This document shows positions 1 through 10,497 of a stretch of 64,000 bases of DNA, in pieces; within the stretch, counting starts at the first letter, position 1; every line of letters starts with the position of its first letter. The notes under the pieces were generated by a model. It searched no databases, was not told the origin of the DNA, and saw only the letters and a list, made by a program, of their open reading frames with translations. The position numbers and the translations under genes were made by a program. The DNA is from Rhizoclosmatium globosum (taxonomy: Eukaryota; Chytridiomycota; Chytridiomycetes; Chytridiales; Chytriomycetaceae): the NCBI GenBank assembly GCA_002104985.1, contig MCGO01000054.1, positions 62,001 to 126,000 of the forward strand, read 5' to 3'.

Positions 1-1011
1 AGATTCCACCGCCAAGTGTCTTCTTCTGGGATCCTTACACCAAAGGCTAGAATGGTTCTCGAGCTTAAACAAACAAACTCAATCAGATACAATCTACGTC
101 ATTTGCTTTTTCGATCCGAGGTTTGAGTCACGCTTCTTCAGGACACGTTTAGTTTATACCGAGCTTCTAAACGGTTTCTGCTCCTGTTATTTCAGCGATG
201 GAGCTTTGTATTGGGATCATGTGTTTCTGGAACAGCCCATGACATCAACATCGAAGGAATGGATAAAGTCGCAAAGCTTTCTGTACAACGTGCAAGCGTG
301 ACGCGAATATGCGCAAGCACACAGTATACCGCCGCAAATATCTCTACTATTTTCAATTATTTAGGTGACTCGTTGACCCAAGTCCGCAATGAAGCCGAAG
401 CATGTCTAACAACATATAAAATGCCTCCAACAAGACTTGGCGGCATATTCGACATTGATTCATTAGAAGTTCTAGTTTGGTTAGCGAGTCAGAACCCTCC
501 AGACCAAAAACAGTTTGTGATCAATGTCTGTCTTGGATTCTTTGGAAAAGGCAATTTTGAATATTATACCTTTCCCGAGCTTGGAAACATACTTGAACTG
601 TACTCACAGTTTTTGAAGAACACCACGGGGCTTACTGGGGTTGTGAATGATCGAATTGTAGGCTGTGTACCGTTTTACCAACGAAGCACACTTTCTTCAA
701 TATACGAGAAATACCTGTGGACGCCAGCGTCTCGGACTTGGCTATACTCTCAAAATACGAGCACTCAATTGGGATTCCTTAATCGACTTTGTGATGACGA
801 AAGCATCAACGGAACTATGACAATGAAGCTATTTTTCCTACTTCGTGTTTCAAATACTGATGTTCATGGAGCCATGTTAGACTGTCCTAAAACTCGGGAT
901 ACAATGTGGCCACTGTATTCCAAAATGTACACGTTTATAGGATTGGCGGTAGTTGCATTTTCAGGGTTCATAGCTTTTGGAACGTTAATCTACTTTGAGT
1001 TACTGTTTTGA
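1..1011 (+). CDS. Left-truncated gene: ectodomain and first helix of a 7TM receptor-like protein
   Basis: The frame is open from base 1 to 120. An intron runs 121-195 (GTTTGA...TTTCAG, phase 0) and the frame resumes at 196 up to a TGA at 1009-1011. The 5' end lies outside the window. The visible part is about 300 residues with many N-x-S/T sites and scattered cysteines, as in an extracellular domain. It ends in one hydrophobic segment of about 25 residues (roughly 930-1008) directly before the stop. The stop falls in a T-run (CTGTTTTGAAAG), and the next reading frame (1026-1850) supplies six more helices. The two pieces together would make a 7TM layout, so I infer one receptor gene with a frameshift. 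The family is not recognised. Confidence 0.55.
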
Positions 1012-1025
1012 AAGGGAAGCAATCA

Positions 1026-1850
1026 ATGTTCGATAAAGTCTTTACAAAATTCAATCTATTGCTGGCGTCCTGTTTTGTAGCTAATATTGCAGACAACTCG
1101 GCGTTTGCAGCATTTATTTGGGCTAAAATTATAAATGCCGCAATTGGCTTGACTGAATCGGTGCAAATGGCAGACCAGTCTGTGATAATCTCTGAGTTTT
1201 TTCATACTTTATGGTGTATTTCGTACTTATCGTTTTGCTGGACACGATCGGATACAATTCTTATAAGTATTTGGCCGCGGTCATATTGTCTTATTTGGGT
1301 CGTGTTTGTTCTGTCTGGGTTGATCATGTTTAGTCCGGTTATCAGCGATATTGTAATTCTCACACGCAAAGACTTGGTTGAATTAGTTGGTCTCGAAATC
1401 ATCAATAGCATTCCATTTATTATGGAGGCTATCTCATCTTTCTTGCTGTTGTCGTTGGATACTCTCCTCTTATTCACCTTTACTCGCTTTGTGACCAGAC
1501 TTCATGATAATATGAACTCAGATGGAACTCCAAGGCTGTTGATTATTTCTAGATATGGTCTTGCTGCCTCAATTTTGTGCTTTATATATTCCGGTCTTGG
1601 TGTGGCGAAGCCCATCCTCCATCGCAATGATTCCCGAAGTGAAAATGCTTTCCGAGCCAAAATCGCAATGTCTGCAATGTCTGAGCTTGTTACTTTTACT
1701 CTGCTATTGATGAAGCTATCGCTATATTTTGACTCAAAGACTAACTTGACAACCCCTAATGTGGTCAAGATAGGAACTGCAAAGAAAGATTCTCAAAGTG
1801 ATAATAGAACGTATGCAATACAACCAGAGCCATTCAACACAAGTCAATAA
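1026..1850 (+). CDS. Multi-pass membrane segment, probably helices 2-7 of the upstream gene
   Basis: About 275 residues from the ATG at 1026, with six hydrophobic segments. In order they cover roughly 1047-1115, 1185-1250, 1280-1360, 1400-1490, 1535-1600 and 1660-1725. A polar tail of about 40 residues ends in TAA at 1850. No motif identifies a named family. The frame continues upstream of the ATG without a stop to the preceding ORF end. Loop 1 is short and basic (KGKQ), as expected between helices 1 and 2 of a receptor. It could instead be an independent six-helix protein. The 14-base gap and the exact helix count favour one split gene. Confidence 0.5.
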   Translation: MFDKVFTKFNLLLASCFVANIADNSAFAAFIWAKIINAAIGLTESVQMADQSVIISEFFHTLWCISYLSFCWTRSDTILISIWPRSYCLIWVVFVLSGLIMFSPVISDIVILTRKDLVELVGLEIINSIPFIMEAISSFLLLSLDTLLLFTFTRFVTRLHDNMNSDGTPRLLIISRYGLAASILCFIYSGLGVAKPILHRNDSRSENAFRAKIAMSAMSELVTFTLLLMKLSLYFDSKTNLTTPNVVKIGTAKKDSQSDNRTYAIQPEPFNTSQ

Positions 1851-1905
1851 TTTGAAATAAACTCACAAACAGTTTTATTTGTAATATACTCGACCCTGTG
1901 GCGCA

Positions 1906-4900
1906 TCAATGGGTTTTAAGATATGCATCCTGAGCAATGTCTCGAATAACCGACGCATTAGAAACACCAGTTGCATCTACCATATCAGCAAAAAGTGAAT
2001 TACGCGAGAGCAACAAATGCGGAGCTTCAAATTCCGCAACTTTTCCATGATTCAACACTAGGATACGATCAAACGCGGCAACAGTATTCAATCTATGCGC
2101 AATACTAATCACTGTTGCATCCTTGAAATGTGTTTTCATAGAGTCTTGGATTCTAAGTCTGACTCAGCATCAACAGACGAAGTTGCTTCATCCATAATCA
2201 GAATCTTGGACTTCTGAAGCAACACTTTTGCGAGACATAGAAGCTGACGTTGACCGGCTGAGAGGTTGGATCCACCTTCGGTAACAACTGATTCAAGCTT
2301 CTCCGACATTGTCGAAATATAGTCTTTCATACCACAACACTCCAACGCGTACCAAATATTTTCATCGGAGTAGCGTCCAACTGGGTCCAAGTTTGAGCGA
2401 ACTGTTCCATCAAACAGGATTGGATTCTGTGGAATCATTTGAATCCCGCTTCGTAGCTTCTTTAAACCAAGAGTAGCAATATCCTCGCCGTCAATTACAA
2501 TCGTTCCTTTGTTTGCCTCCATTAAGCGGAAGAACGCATCCATCAAAGTTGACTTTCCAGAACCAGTTCTTCCCACGACACCAATCTTTTCACCAGATCG
2601 AATCGACACAGAAATGTCGTTGATGACGATGTGGTCTGGGCGGGTTTCATAAGATATTCCAGGTTTGTGATTTCATGGTTCCAGTTGAAGGCCAAGATCA
2701 AGGGTGTCGTCCTTTGGCAAGGATCTGGCAGCTTCATGTGGCAATTCGTTGGAATAGTAGCCCAAACGCTCAACATTTACCATCTATTCAAATTTCGATT
2801 AAGACAACAACTACGGTTGTGAGATTCTTACCGCAGCTTCCATTGATCCATACAGCATAAGAGACGCGTTGATTTGGGCTGCCCAAGACATGGTTGATGC
2901 CAAGCAAGGGAAATGAATCTACGATCAATAACCCAGTGACTCCAAGCAGTGTTAGTGCAAGAGTGATGAGCGCCGCAAGACAACGTAATCTCAGCATAAA
3001 CCACAACTGTGCATGAGTGAAGAGCAAGCAGCCAAGTTAGACTGATCCATCTTGACCATTTGGCGCTCAATAAAAATATTCTGAGCTTGGTATGAGAGGA
3101 CAGTTGGAAGGCCAGTGAGTGTTTCTGAAATATGCGCAGCCAACGGTGACTGCATGATAGTGTTGAGCCTCTTCAATTCACGGTAGGTTTTTTGGTAGAA
3201 CTGGTACATATAGACAGCGATTCCAATCATAACCAAAGAGATAGGAATGAATTGCCAGGCAATGATCCAGAGGACCAGCGTAGTTGCAATCGCAGCTCTT
3301 CCATTGGCATTAAGGTTATCCAAACAGATCCATCTCCTATCAAGCGACGCAACATCTCCAGTCATTCGATTTAACAAGCGACCAATTGGCTGAGTATCAA
3401 AAAATGACATTGGCGCAGCCATGATTCCTTTCAATGCCGAGTCATGAAATTGAATTGCACCATTCACACACGTGTAGAGAGTCATCATGGCAATTATATT
3501 GGCCAATAATGCTCCAAAAACTGACGCTGCACTGTAAATGTATACGTAGTTCATCTGATTCTTGAAGTTCAAGAAGTTTGAAGTCCAAGCCGACAGTAAC
3601 AACCCATTTCCAGCTTGTAGCATCACAGATATAACAGAAATAACATCACGATGAGAAACGAGGAGGAACCGCAGGCCTTGAAATACGTTTTGTATGTTGA
3701 ATAGACACATTTCCAACTTGGCGATCTTCAGCCGTTGCTTCCTCCTTCTTGTTTGTGGCAGCTGAATCATTTTTTTGATAATCGTCTCTTCTTTGGTTCT
3801 TCATCAAGGTGGTAGTCCTTCATAGTTTCAAAGAGGCGTCCAGCTGTATCATTCATGAGATCCTTGTATGTTCCGCTTTGAACAATTTTTCCCTGATCCA
3901 TCACAAGAACATGATCCGTTTTGGGAAGTATATGCAACAAATGGGTTGCAATCACAACAGTCTTGCCTTTCATTGGAGGGCCAGAAATAGTTCCGTTGAA
4001 GATTTCTTTGCCAACATGGGCGTCAAGAGCTGATAAGGGTCGTCAAGAATGTAAACATCAGGATTCTTGGCAATGGCGCGAGCTTGAAAAGCGAATACTC
4101 AGTCGACGGAACAACATAAGGGAGGAATCAAAAACTCACCAAGTGCAACTCTCGCCTTTTGTCCTCCGGATAAATTAATTCCTTCTCGCCAATTTGAGTA
4201 CCTAATCCGTTTGCAAGGGACTCAAGATCCTTGGCTAAGCTACACGCATTAACGGCATCGCTACAAGCGTCATTGAGCGAATCATCAAGCAACGTAATAT
4301 TATCTTGGACAGAACCGGAAATAATCCAGGGGTCTTGAGGACAGTACCCAACAGATCCAAACACTGTCGCCTGACCACCAGTTTTGCGCATACCGCCTGT
4401 GATTGCTGAAAGAAGAGAGCTCTTTCCTGAACCTGTGGCTCCAACAACAGCAACCAAACTTCCTTTCTTGATACTTAAATTTACACCCTCCAGCGTGAAA
4501 ATGTCGGAATCTGTAGCTTCAACTTTGCCTGATTCGTGTTTCTCAGATTTCTCCTTCTTTGATGGTTTTGCCACAATTTCAGTTCCGACTTTCTTTGATG
4601 ATTCCCACGTGAAACTTGCGTCTTCGAAAAGGATGGCTGACGCGTCGGACTCGGTTGATGACGGCAGACTGATCGGGAATTCACTGATATCCGCTTCCTC
4701 GGCAATAAGAAACTCATAAATACGCTTATACGAAGCGGAGGCTTGTGTAACGCCTGTGATGACTCCAGTCAAAGAACTTGATATACCGACGAGTCCATTG
4801 AGTAAACTGAAGGCTACGAAGACTGTTGCGGGGTCCATATTATTACCGTTTCCAATGGCGCCGTATGTAGCGAGAGTCAATGGCGTTGTCTGAATTTAAG

Positions 4901-6077
4901 TGTTAAAAATTGATGCAGAAAGTGGTTAATGGGTCAACAAACCAATTGTTGCTGAGCAATTAAAATAAATAACAGCTCAACAAGCCTCCAAATATAATCT
5001 CTCAAAGCCTTGATTTGTTCCCACGTGCAGCAGATATTTTAGCTTCAACATGTTCTTCAAGCGCCTGATACTTTACAACCTTGACGCCATACAGAAACTC
5101 ACGTAACAAGGTTGTGCGTTTATCTTGTCCTTTCATGTACTCTTTGACAGCTGCCATCATTTTTGGTCTCACAATCAGCAAAAACAAGCCAATTCCAATG
5201 AACACAGCCGCAGCAGTTACTGTGGCTGCCTTCAGCAGCGTGCTGACAAGATATAGAGTGATAATAACTTGCAATGGCATACTCCACGCCCGATTCACAA
5301 CGTCAATGAACATTTTCACGTTTTTGATATCCGATGTGCAGAGAGTGTTGATTTTGCCTGGGGGGTACAGCCTGCGAGATGACGATGCTAGACGAAAGCT
5401 TTTTTTGTACGCTGCTGAGGTGAGCGCTGCGCCAAGGCGAACGTTTGTTAGGTTCGAAAGGGAGTGGAGACGTTGTAGGAGAGCATTTGAAGGGTTTGCA
5501 TTGCGAATAGAACGAATGCCAGAATATATCCGTTGTTAAAAGCTTCCGGACCAGTGTAGATCCCATTGAGGTAATTTGTGATCTTGGAATTTTAAGTGAG
5601 TGGATGAGTACAATCAGGAGATTGAAATTTTGACTCACCACACCAACCATCAACGACATGGACATACTCAATGTGACATTGATTGCCGAGCAGATTCCAT
5701 TGAAGACACTTACGAAACAAGGTTTAGTGTGCACAAGAGGTTAAGCAACACTTACAAAACTCCAAGAACATGGGGCATGAGAGCATAAACAAGCTCGGAG
5801 GCTTTTTTTCACAGAAAGATCTTTTGCTGTGGATCTAGAGTAGTCCGCTGCTTCCATAGTAAACTCGTCAAGCCACTTTGCTGAGTGCGAGGCAGATTCA
5901 TGAGTGGTAAGCAGAGGAAGATCCTGAAGATAACGTTAAAACAGAAGTAAATATATTGTTTAATACCTCCTCAGTCAGCGGTTTCTTCGATCCGACTGAG
6001 AGTAACGGGTAGATCCAGCCAACAGTAACGTAAGTGACTGGCGACCATGAGATTTGCTTTCGAGGCGTTGGATCCAT
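1906..6077 (-). pseudogene. ABCC-type (MRP-like) ABC transporter, multiply frameshifted
   Basis: Full-length ABCC layout on the minus strand. The start ATG is at 6077 and an intron runs 5966-5924. TMD1 spans about 5750-4750. NBD1 has Walker A GATGSGKSS near 4442 and a CPQDPW Q-loop. TMD2 is about 3700-2790, with the FFDTQPIGR and SETLTGLPT motifs. NBD2 has Walker A GRTGSGKST near 2573, LSAGQ near 2264 and ILIMDE near 2204. The stop is at 1906. Known members export conjugates and drugs across vacuolar or plasma membranes. The frame is broken repeatedly by single-base changes: an A7 run near 5805; near 5483; near 5026; the NBD1 signature near 4170; after Walker B near 4035; around 3775 and 3690; near 3035; near 2660; near 2150. 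Some breaks could be sequence error, but so many suggest a dead gene. Confidence 0.8.
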
Positions 6078-6723
6078 ATTATTTTTTGGTGGCGACTTTG
6101 AATGCAGCACAATTGGTTTTGTGTTGCGGGAAATCGTGGGACATGAAAATTGCGGCAAGAGGCTGATATTAAGATTTTCTTGGCGTGTAATTAAAAATAC
6201 GTTCTCCTTAAATTGATTCAGCTTGGAATGATGGAACAATGAACATGCAACGAGCCGACCAACGAAAGACAGGAGATGCTTTGAAGGTATTAACTCTAAA
6301 AGGAACGAGCGTTTGATTCGACTCGACCAAAGTCAACGGGATTTATTTAACAAGCAAGAGTAATTCACAAAGGGTTAGGCAGTCGTTCTCTTAGAGTACG
6401 CACATATCAAGAAGTTATCTTCAGGAATCACGATGACCAGTCAGCATTGATCGAAATGGCGACATAAAACAGCATACGACTATTTTCCTTCAGATTTCGT
6501 AATTAACAATACTGCTATTCAGAAACGGCGCTCGACTTTGAAACACCAACTGTAAACGAAAGCTCTCAAGGCTCTCATTGACTCCCAAAGCCGTCTGTTC
6601 CATTCTATTCTGCTCTCAATGACTGTGTTAGACCCGATGGTCTGGCATTGAACTTTAATAACCTCATTTCCTTCACCAGTTGCGGCAGATTTATTATATC
6701 AAAACTTAAGTAGAAACAAGGCT
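6078..6723. other. Intergenic region, nothing recognised
   Basis: Contains the presumed upstream region of the broken ABC transporter. Only short ORFs on both strands and AT-rich stretches are visible. I see no gene, repeat or RNA here. Confidence 0.5.
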
Positions 6724-7330
6724 GTGTGGGTGTTGGACAACAAGAAGGCTTGCAGAATTGCGATTGATACCATCCTTGCAGAAATTCTATTGAATGATCC
6801 AAACAAACAACTTCTGGAATTCTGTGAAGTCAAGAATGATTGGGAAGTAACTGGATTCGGCTATACCGGCGATGTGGACTATATGTTTGGGTCATTCACA
6901 ACCAAATCTGTTGATACCATGGACTATTTTCTTTTGGGTGTTGAAACTAAGAAAGAATGGCAAATCCTCGAGTTCTTTTGGGAGCTGGCTGCTTACTTCA
7001 GAAACGTCTGGCTGTTAGAAAAAAAAAGACTGTGTTTGCTGACCTGTTCTCACCAATGGACTTCTCTATCGCTTCTTTGCCATTGACGCAGATGGTGTTG
7101 TCTATGCTTCCATGCCTCGTATTGGAAATTGGACAAGACGGGACTAACAATTCGAGTACTTCTTTGACTGAAATTCTTCGCTGGTTCACTTGGCTTATGA
7201 CTGCTATCAAATAGATGTCTCCCGGAATATCTAGCGAAGAGTTGATGGCGAAAAGATTGAAGATTCTATAAGAAACTGCTTTGGTCCAAGAAATCGCATC
7301 TATAACAAGAAAATTAAGACTCAAAAGTAG
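6724..7330 (+). pseudogene. Remnant of a PD-(D/E)XK nuclease-like domain protein
   Basis: Coding traces run in three frames. The first frame (6724 to about 6960) contains AIDTILAEILLN, a G-D-V-D stretch and GVETKKEW, which resembles the D...ExK core of restriction-like nuclease folds. The second frame (about 6957-7214) has GAGCLLQKRL and, at its end, SSTSLTEILRWFTWLM. Between them a third frame gives YRFFAIDADGVVYAS (about 7063-7107). Read in order they form one domain broken by at least two frameshifts. Stops follow at 7213 and after, with further homologous-looking codons to 7330. No start methionine is clear. From memory, such proteins form large repetitive families in chytrids; that link and the family assignment are tentative. 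Confidence 0.5.
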
Positions 7331-7616
7331 GATTTCATAATAAATAGCATAATTTAATTGCCAAATAATGTAATTTTTTGGACAACCTTTTACCTACCAA
7401 AAAAACCCAAATCTGAAAGAAATGACAGGAACGGCGCTGTTCATTGCAGAAGACCCGTTAGCATTATTTCAGAGCTCTCTCTTGGTTAATGAAAGTTATG
7501 GCGGACTGGACTGTTTGAGACACAAGCCAAAGAGATGATGAATGGCACTGGTACGATTATAAGAAAGTTGGATACGCTCAATGAGTTAACAGATTTTATT
7601 TGAGAGCATTTCGTGA

Positions 7617-8729
7617 ATGGGGCTGGAATTGGAGGCGCGTGGGGAAAGAACAAAAAACACGTGTTGCCCCCTTCCACCTCCAAATCGCCCCCTTCCGTGT
7701 TCCTTTTCCAACTTCCTAGGTACTTCACACATGGGACTTGAACACCTTCTCGAAGCAGCGCTCCAGCAACAAAACGCATCTGAAAGCAACAGTGTCAGTG
7801 CGAGCAGTGGGAGTGCGAGTGCGAGTGGATCATCGACACTGGGACCCTCCTCCGAGCCATCGTCACCACTTCCAACATTGACACCTTCGACATCACTTTG
7901 TCCTGGATATCGAATTGTTCTTGTTTCGTGCACAAACTGTTCCTGCCACCAAGTTCAACAGGACCACTCTCAACTGCCTCCGCCTGCGCTTCAAGCGGGT
8001 ACCCATCAAGCTACTGCTTCCTACCACTTGAATACTGCAACAGAGAGCCCTAGTCTGCCTCCAATCGATTCCCTCCTTCTAAACAGCCCTATTCCCTTCC
8101 CTGCCACTTCTTGTATTCCCTCTCCTTTCCCTACTTCAATCACTGACATTAAACTCTCTCAAGACCACACCTCAGTCATTCTTCCAGATGGCCGTGAAGC
8201 TCCATTCGCAAATTCATTCCGCTTCACATCCCATCGTGATACACAAGCTTCTTCCTCTTCTTTGACTTCAACTCCTCTCACTCTCCTCCCCCGTCGTCTT
8301 TCCTCAGTCCATGCTTCTCCTTCGCTAGGACCAACACTCGATATTCAAACAGATCCAGAGAAAAAGTATATCTGTCCCTACTACGGCCACCTAAAGCAAA
8401 AGAGAGCTGCTCGTCCTGCTTTCTACTTTTCAATGCTAGATCAATCTGGTAACGGTACTGCAGATTCAGAGGATTCAGTCTGTACTGCGCGGTTTAAACG
8501 GAAACAGGAAATGGAGAGACACGTCTTGTCTGTACATGGAAGAGAGGAAGAGAAAGCCTGGGTGTGTCCTGGCCCTGTGAATGGAGTTGAATGTGGAAAA
8601 CGGTATGCTCGTGCGGACGCGCTTAGGAAACATTTGGAGAGTGCAAAATGTAAAGTGGAAGGAGGATGTAGTTTTGGTCTTTCGGAGTCGGAAATAGCGG
8701 CTGTGGTACGAGGAGCACGGAAATTGTAG
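7617..8729 (+). CDS. Zinc-finger protein with C-terminal C2H2-like pair (paralog 1)
   Basis: The ORF is 370 codons. The in-frame ATG at 7731 is an alternative, perhaps better, start because the residues before it are low-complexity. The N-terminal two thirds are Ser/Pro/Thr-rich and disordered, with a short conserved patch PGYRIVLVSC followed by a CxC. Near the C-terminus come CPYYG, then after about 35 residues a second Cys, and QEMERHVLSVH, i.e. a C2H2 finger with an expanded Cys-Cys loop. Next is CPGPVNGVECGKRYARADALRKH and a GGCSFGLSE tail, a second finger of C2HC type. The adjacent gene at 9285 has the same plan. Probably a DNA-binding regulator (inference). No intron is seen. Confidence 0.8.
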   Translation: MGLELEARGERTKNTCCPLPPPNRPLPCSFSNFLGTSHMGLEHLLEAALQQQNASESNSVSASSGSASASGSSTLGPSSEPSSPLPTLTPSTSLCPGYRIVLVSCTNCSCHQVQQDHSQLPPPALQAGTHQATASYHLNTATESPSLPPIDSLLLNSPIPFPATSCIPSPFPTSITDIKLSQDHTSVILPDGREAPFANSFRFTSHRDTQASSSSLTSTPLTLLPRRLSSVHASPSLGPTLDIQTDPEKKYICPYYGHLKQKRAARPAFYFSMLDQSGNGTADSEDSVCTARFKRKQEMERHVLSVHGREEEKAWVCPGPVNGVECGKRYARADALRKHLESAKCKVEGGCSFGLSESEIAAVVRGARKL

Positions 8730-9284
8730 CGTTGGGGAGGCCAGAGAAACTGTTCATGGGTCAATCTTTATGGGTTTTTATGCCATCTGTTTCCATATTA
8801 AATTGTAATTGTTCGCTGTAAATTACCTATGACAATGGGAGTACCTGAAACCAATCCGAAACACAACCGCAGATAAAGCCCGATATTCATTATGGCGAAC
8901 TGTGACCATCAATTTGAGTTGATGTTGTCAACTGAGGCACATGGGACAATGAGATCTGGTTTGACGAGCGTGCCTTGTTGATTTAATTAAAAAGGGAGAT
9001 GGTGGGGAATCTCCATGGAGCGTGCATTACAGGGCACGAATTCTGAGGGTCAAAATTTTCAGAGTTTATGACAGCCAAGAGTTAAAGGAAGAGGATTTGC
9101 AACTGAAACTAACTTTGTGTTAAGCTGGATTGGCAGAATCCGTGCTTTAATGCACAGGAAGATGAAACATGTTCAGGCAATTTCTGGCGTGTGCCTCCTT
9201 CGAATCAAGGGCACGCACGCAAGAGATTGACCAATTTTTCGTAGAAACCACGCTCTCACCAACGCATCCGATACCTTCGAAGCG
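8730..9284. other. Intergenic region between tandem zinc-finger paralogs
   Basis: The 555 bases between the two same-strand paralogs hold no supported gene. They presumably carry the terminator of the first and the promoter of the second. Confidence 0.5.
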
Positions 9285-10373
9285 ATGCGCATCAACGATC
9301 TCTGCGACAATACGCCGGAACCCTCGTTGGACACTCCGCCGCTCTCGGGAATCATCAACGGAATCACTCCACCAAGTCCCTTTGGCCTCCAAGGCCTGTA
9401 CCTAAACTCACCACACCAAGGCCCGTACATTGCAACAACTCCTGTCTTGGTTGGATCAGCTTCCCACCTTCCGCCACCAGGTTTCCACCTGGTCCTTGTT
9501 CCCTGCAGTGCCTCCGGTTGTCAGTGTGGAAATCACCACCATCGACCTGTTGTTTCAGCTGTCCAAACTCCGCCAATCATCCCATCTTCTACTTTTACAT
9601 CTCCAGCAATGATTCCTCAATACCATCAACGAAGTGCTTCCTTGTCAACTCTCGCTGAAACGGCCCTATCTCCAACCACACTTTCACAACATCAGCAAAT
9701 CTCTGCCAATCACAATACAGAACTCCAACGTTTAACCTTTGACAAGATTGTGCGTCAATCCCAGAACGAATCTCATCAATTACACACACCACAATCCGAG
9801 TTTTACGAAAGCGATGGAACATCTAATATCCAACAATCTGGTAAACGACGAGGTAGTTCAGATGCCAGTTTCACAATGCCACCTCCAGCCCCACAAGCCC
9901 CGAGACCCACATCCGCTTCGTCAACCCACAACACCACCACATTCCGAATCAACACCTCAACAACAGCCCTCGCAACTGCCGCCGAAACATCAACACAAGG
10001 TAGCTCCGACAGAAAATACCCATGCCCTTTCTACGGACAACCCAAAACCCGGAAATCCCGCACTGGAAACGTCGAAACCTCACCAACCCCCTTCGCACAC
10101 GACGAAATCTGTCAAGCGCGGTTCCGCCGGCGCCAAGAAATGGAACGTCATGTTCTGTCCGTGCACGGATCCGAACAGGATAAAGGGTGGGTGTGTCCTG
10201 TACGAACCTGTGGGAAACGCTATGCACGCGCGGACGCGTTGAGGAAACATTTGGATTCTGCAAAGAGTCGTGGGAATGTTGGGGGATGTAGTTTTGGGTT
10301 GAGTGAGATTGAGATTGTTGGGATGGTGAAACGGGGGGCTGTTGTTGGGGAGCGGAGGTTGTCGTTGTATTGA
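9285..10373 (+). CDS. Zinc-finger protein with C-terminal C2H2-like pair (paralog 2)
   Basis: A 362-residue protein from the ATG at 9285. It has a long Ser/Thr/Pro/Gln-rich region with the patch PGFHLVLVPC followed by CQCGNHH. The C-terminal block has CPFYG, a Cys about 28 residues later, then RQEMERHVLSVHG. It continues CPVRTCGKRYARADALRKHLDSAK and GGCSFGLSEIE. This mirrors the gene ending at 8729 motif by motif, so the two are tandem duplicates. The second finger here has a compact CX4C, against the looser CX8C of its neighbour. Likely nuclear DNA-binding protein. Targets are unknown. Confidence 0.8.
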   Translation: MRINDLCDNTPEPSLDTPPLSGIINGITPPSPFGLQGLYLNSPHQGPYIATTPVLVGSASHLPPPGFHLVLVPCSASGCQCGNHHHRPVVSAVQTPPIIPSSTFTSPAMIPQYHQRSASLSTLAETALSPTTLSQHQQISANHNTELQRLTFDKIVRQSQNESHQLHTPQSEFYESDGTSNIQQSGKRRGSSDASFTMPPPAPQAPRPTSASSTHNTTTFRINTSTTALATAAETSTQGSSDRKYPCPFYGQPKTRKSRTGNVETSPTPFAHDEICQARFRRRQEMERHVLSVHGSEQDKGWVCPVRTCGKRYARADALRKHLDSAKSRGNVGGCSFGLSEIEIVGMVKRGAVVGERRLSLY

Positions 10374-10497
10374 TTGGAGGAAGCTGTAGAGTTTGAATTA
10401 TGTTTTTAATTTTTAAACTATAGATTAAACGTAATAAAATTTGATATTTACGAACTACAGAAGGAAAGGAACTCAAAACTCAAAACAGATATGAAGT

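Noticed and set aside
9949..10476. 175-codon minus-strand ORF under the second zinc-finger gene
   Set aside because: Its composition mirrors the Pro/Thr-rich codons on the other strand, and no motif is present.
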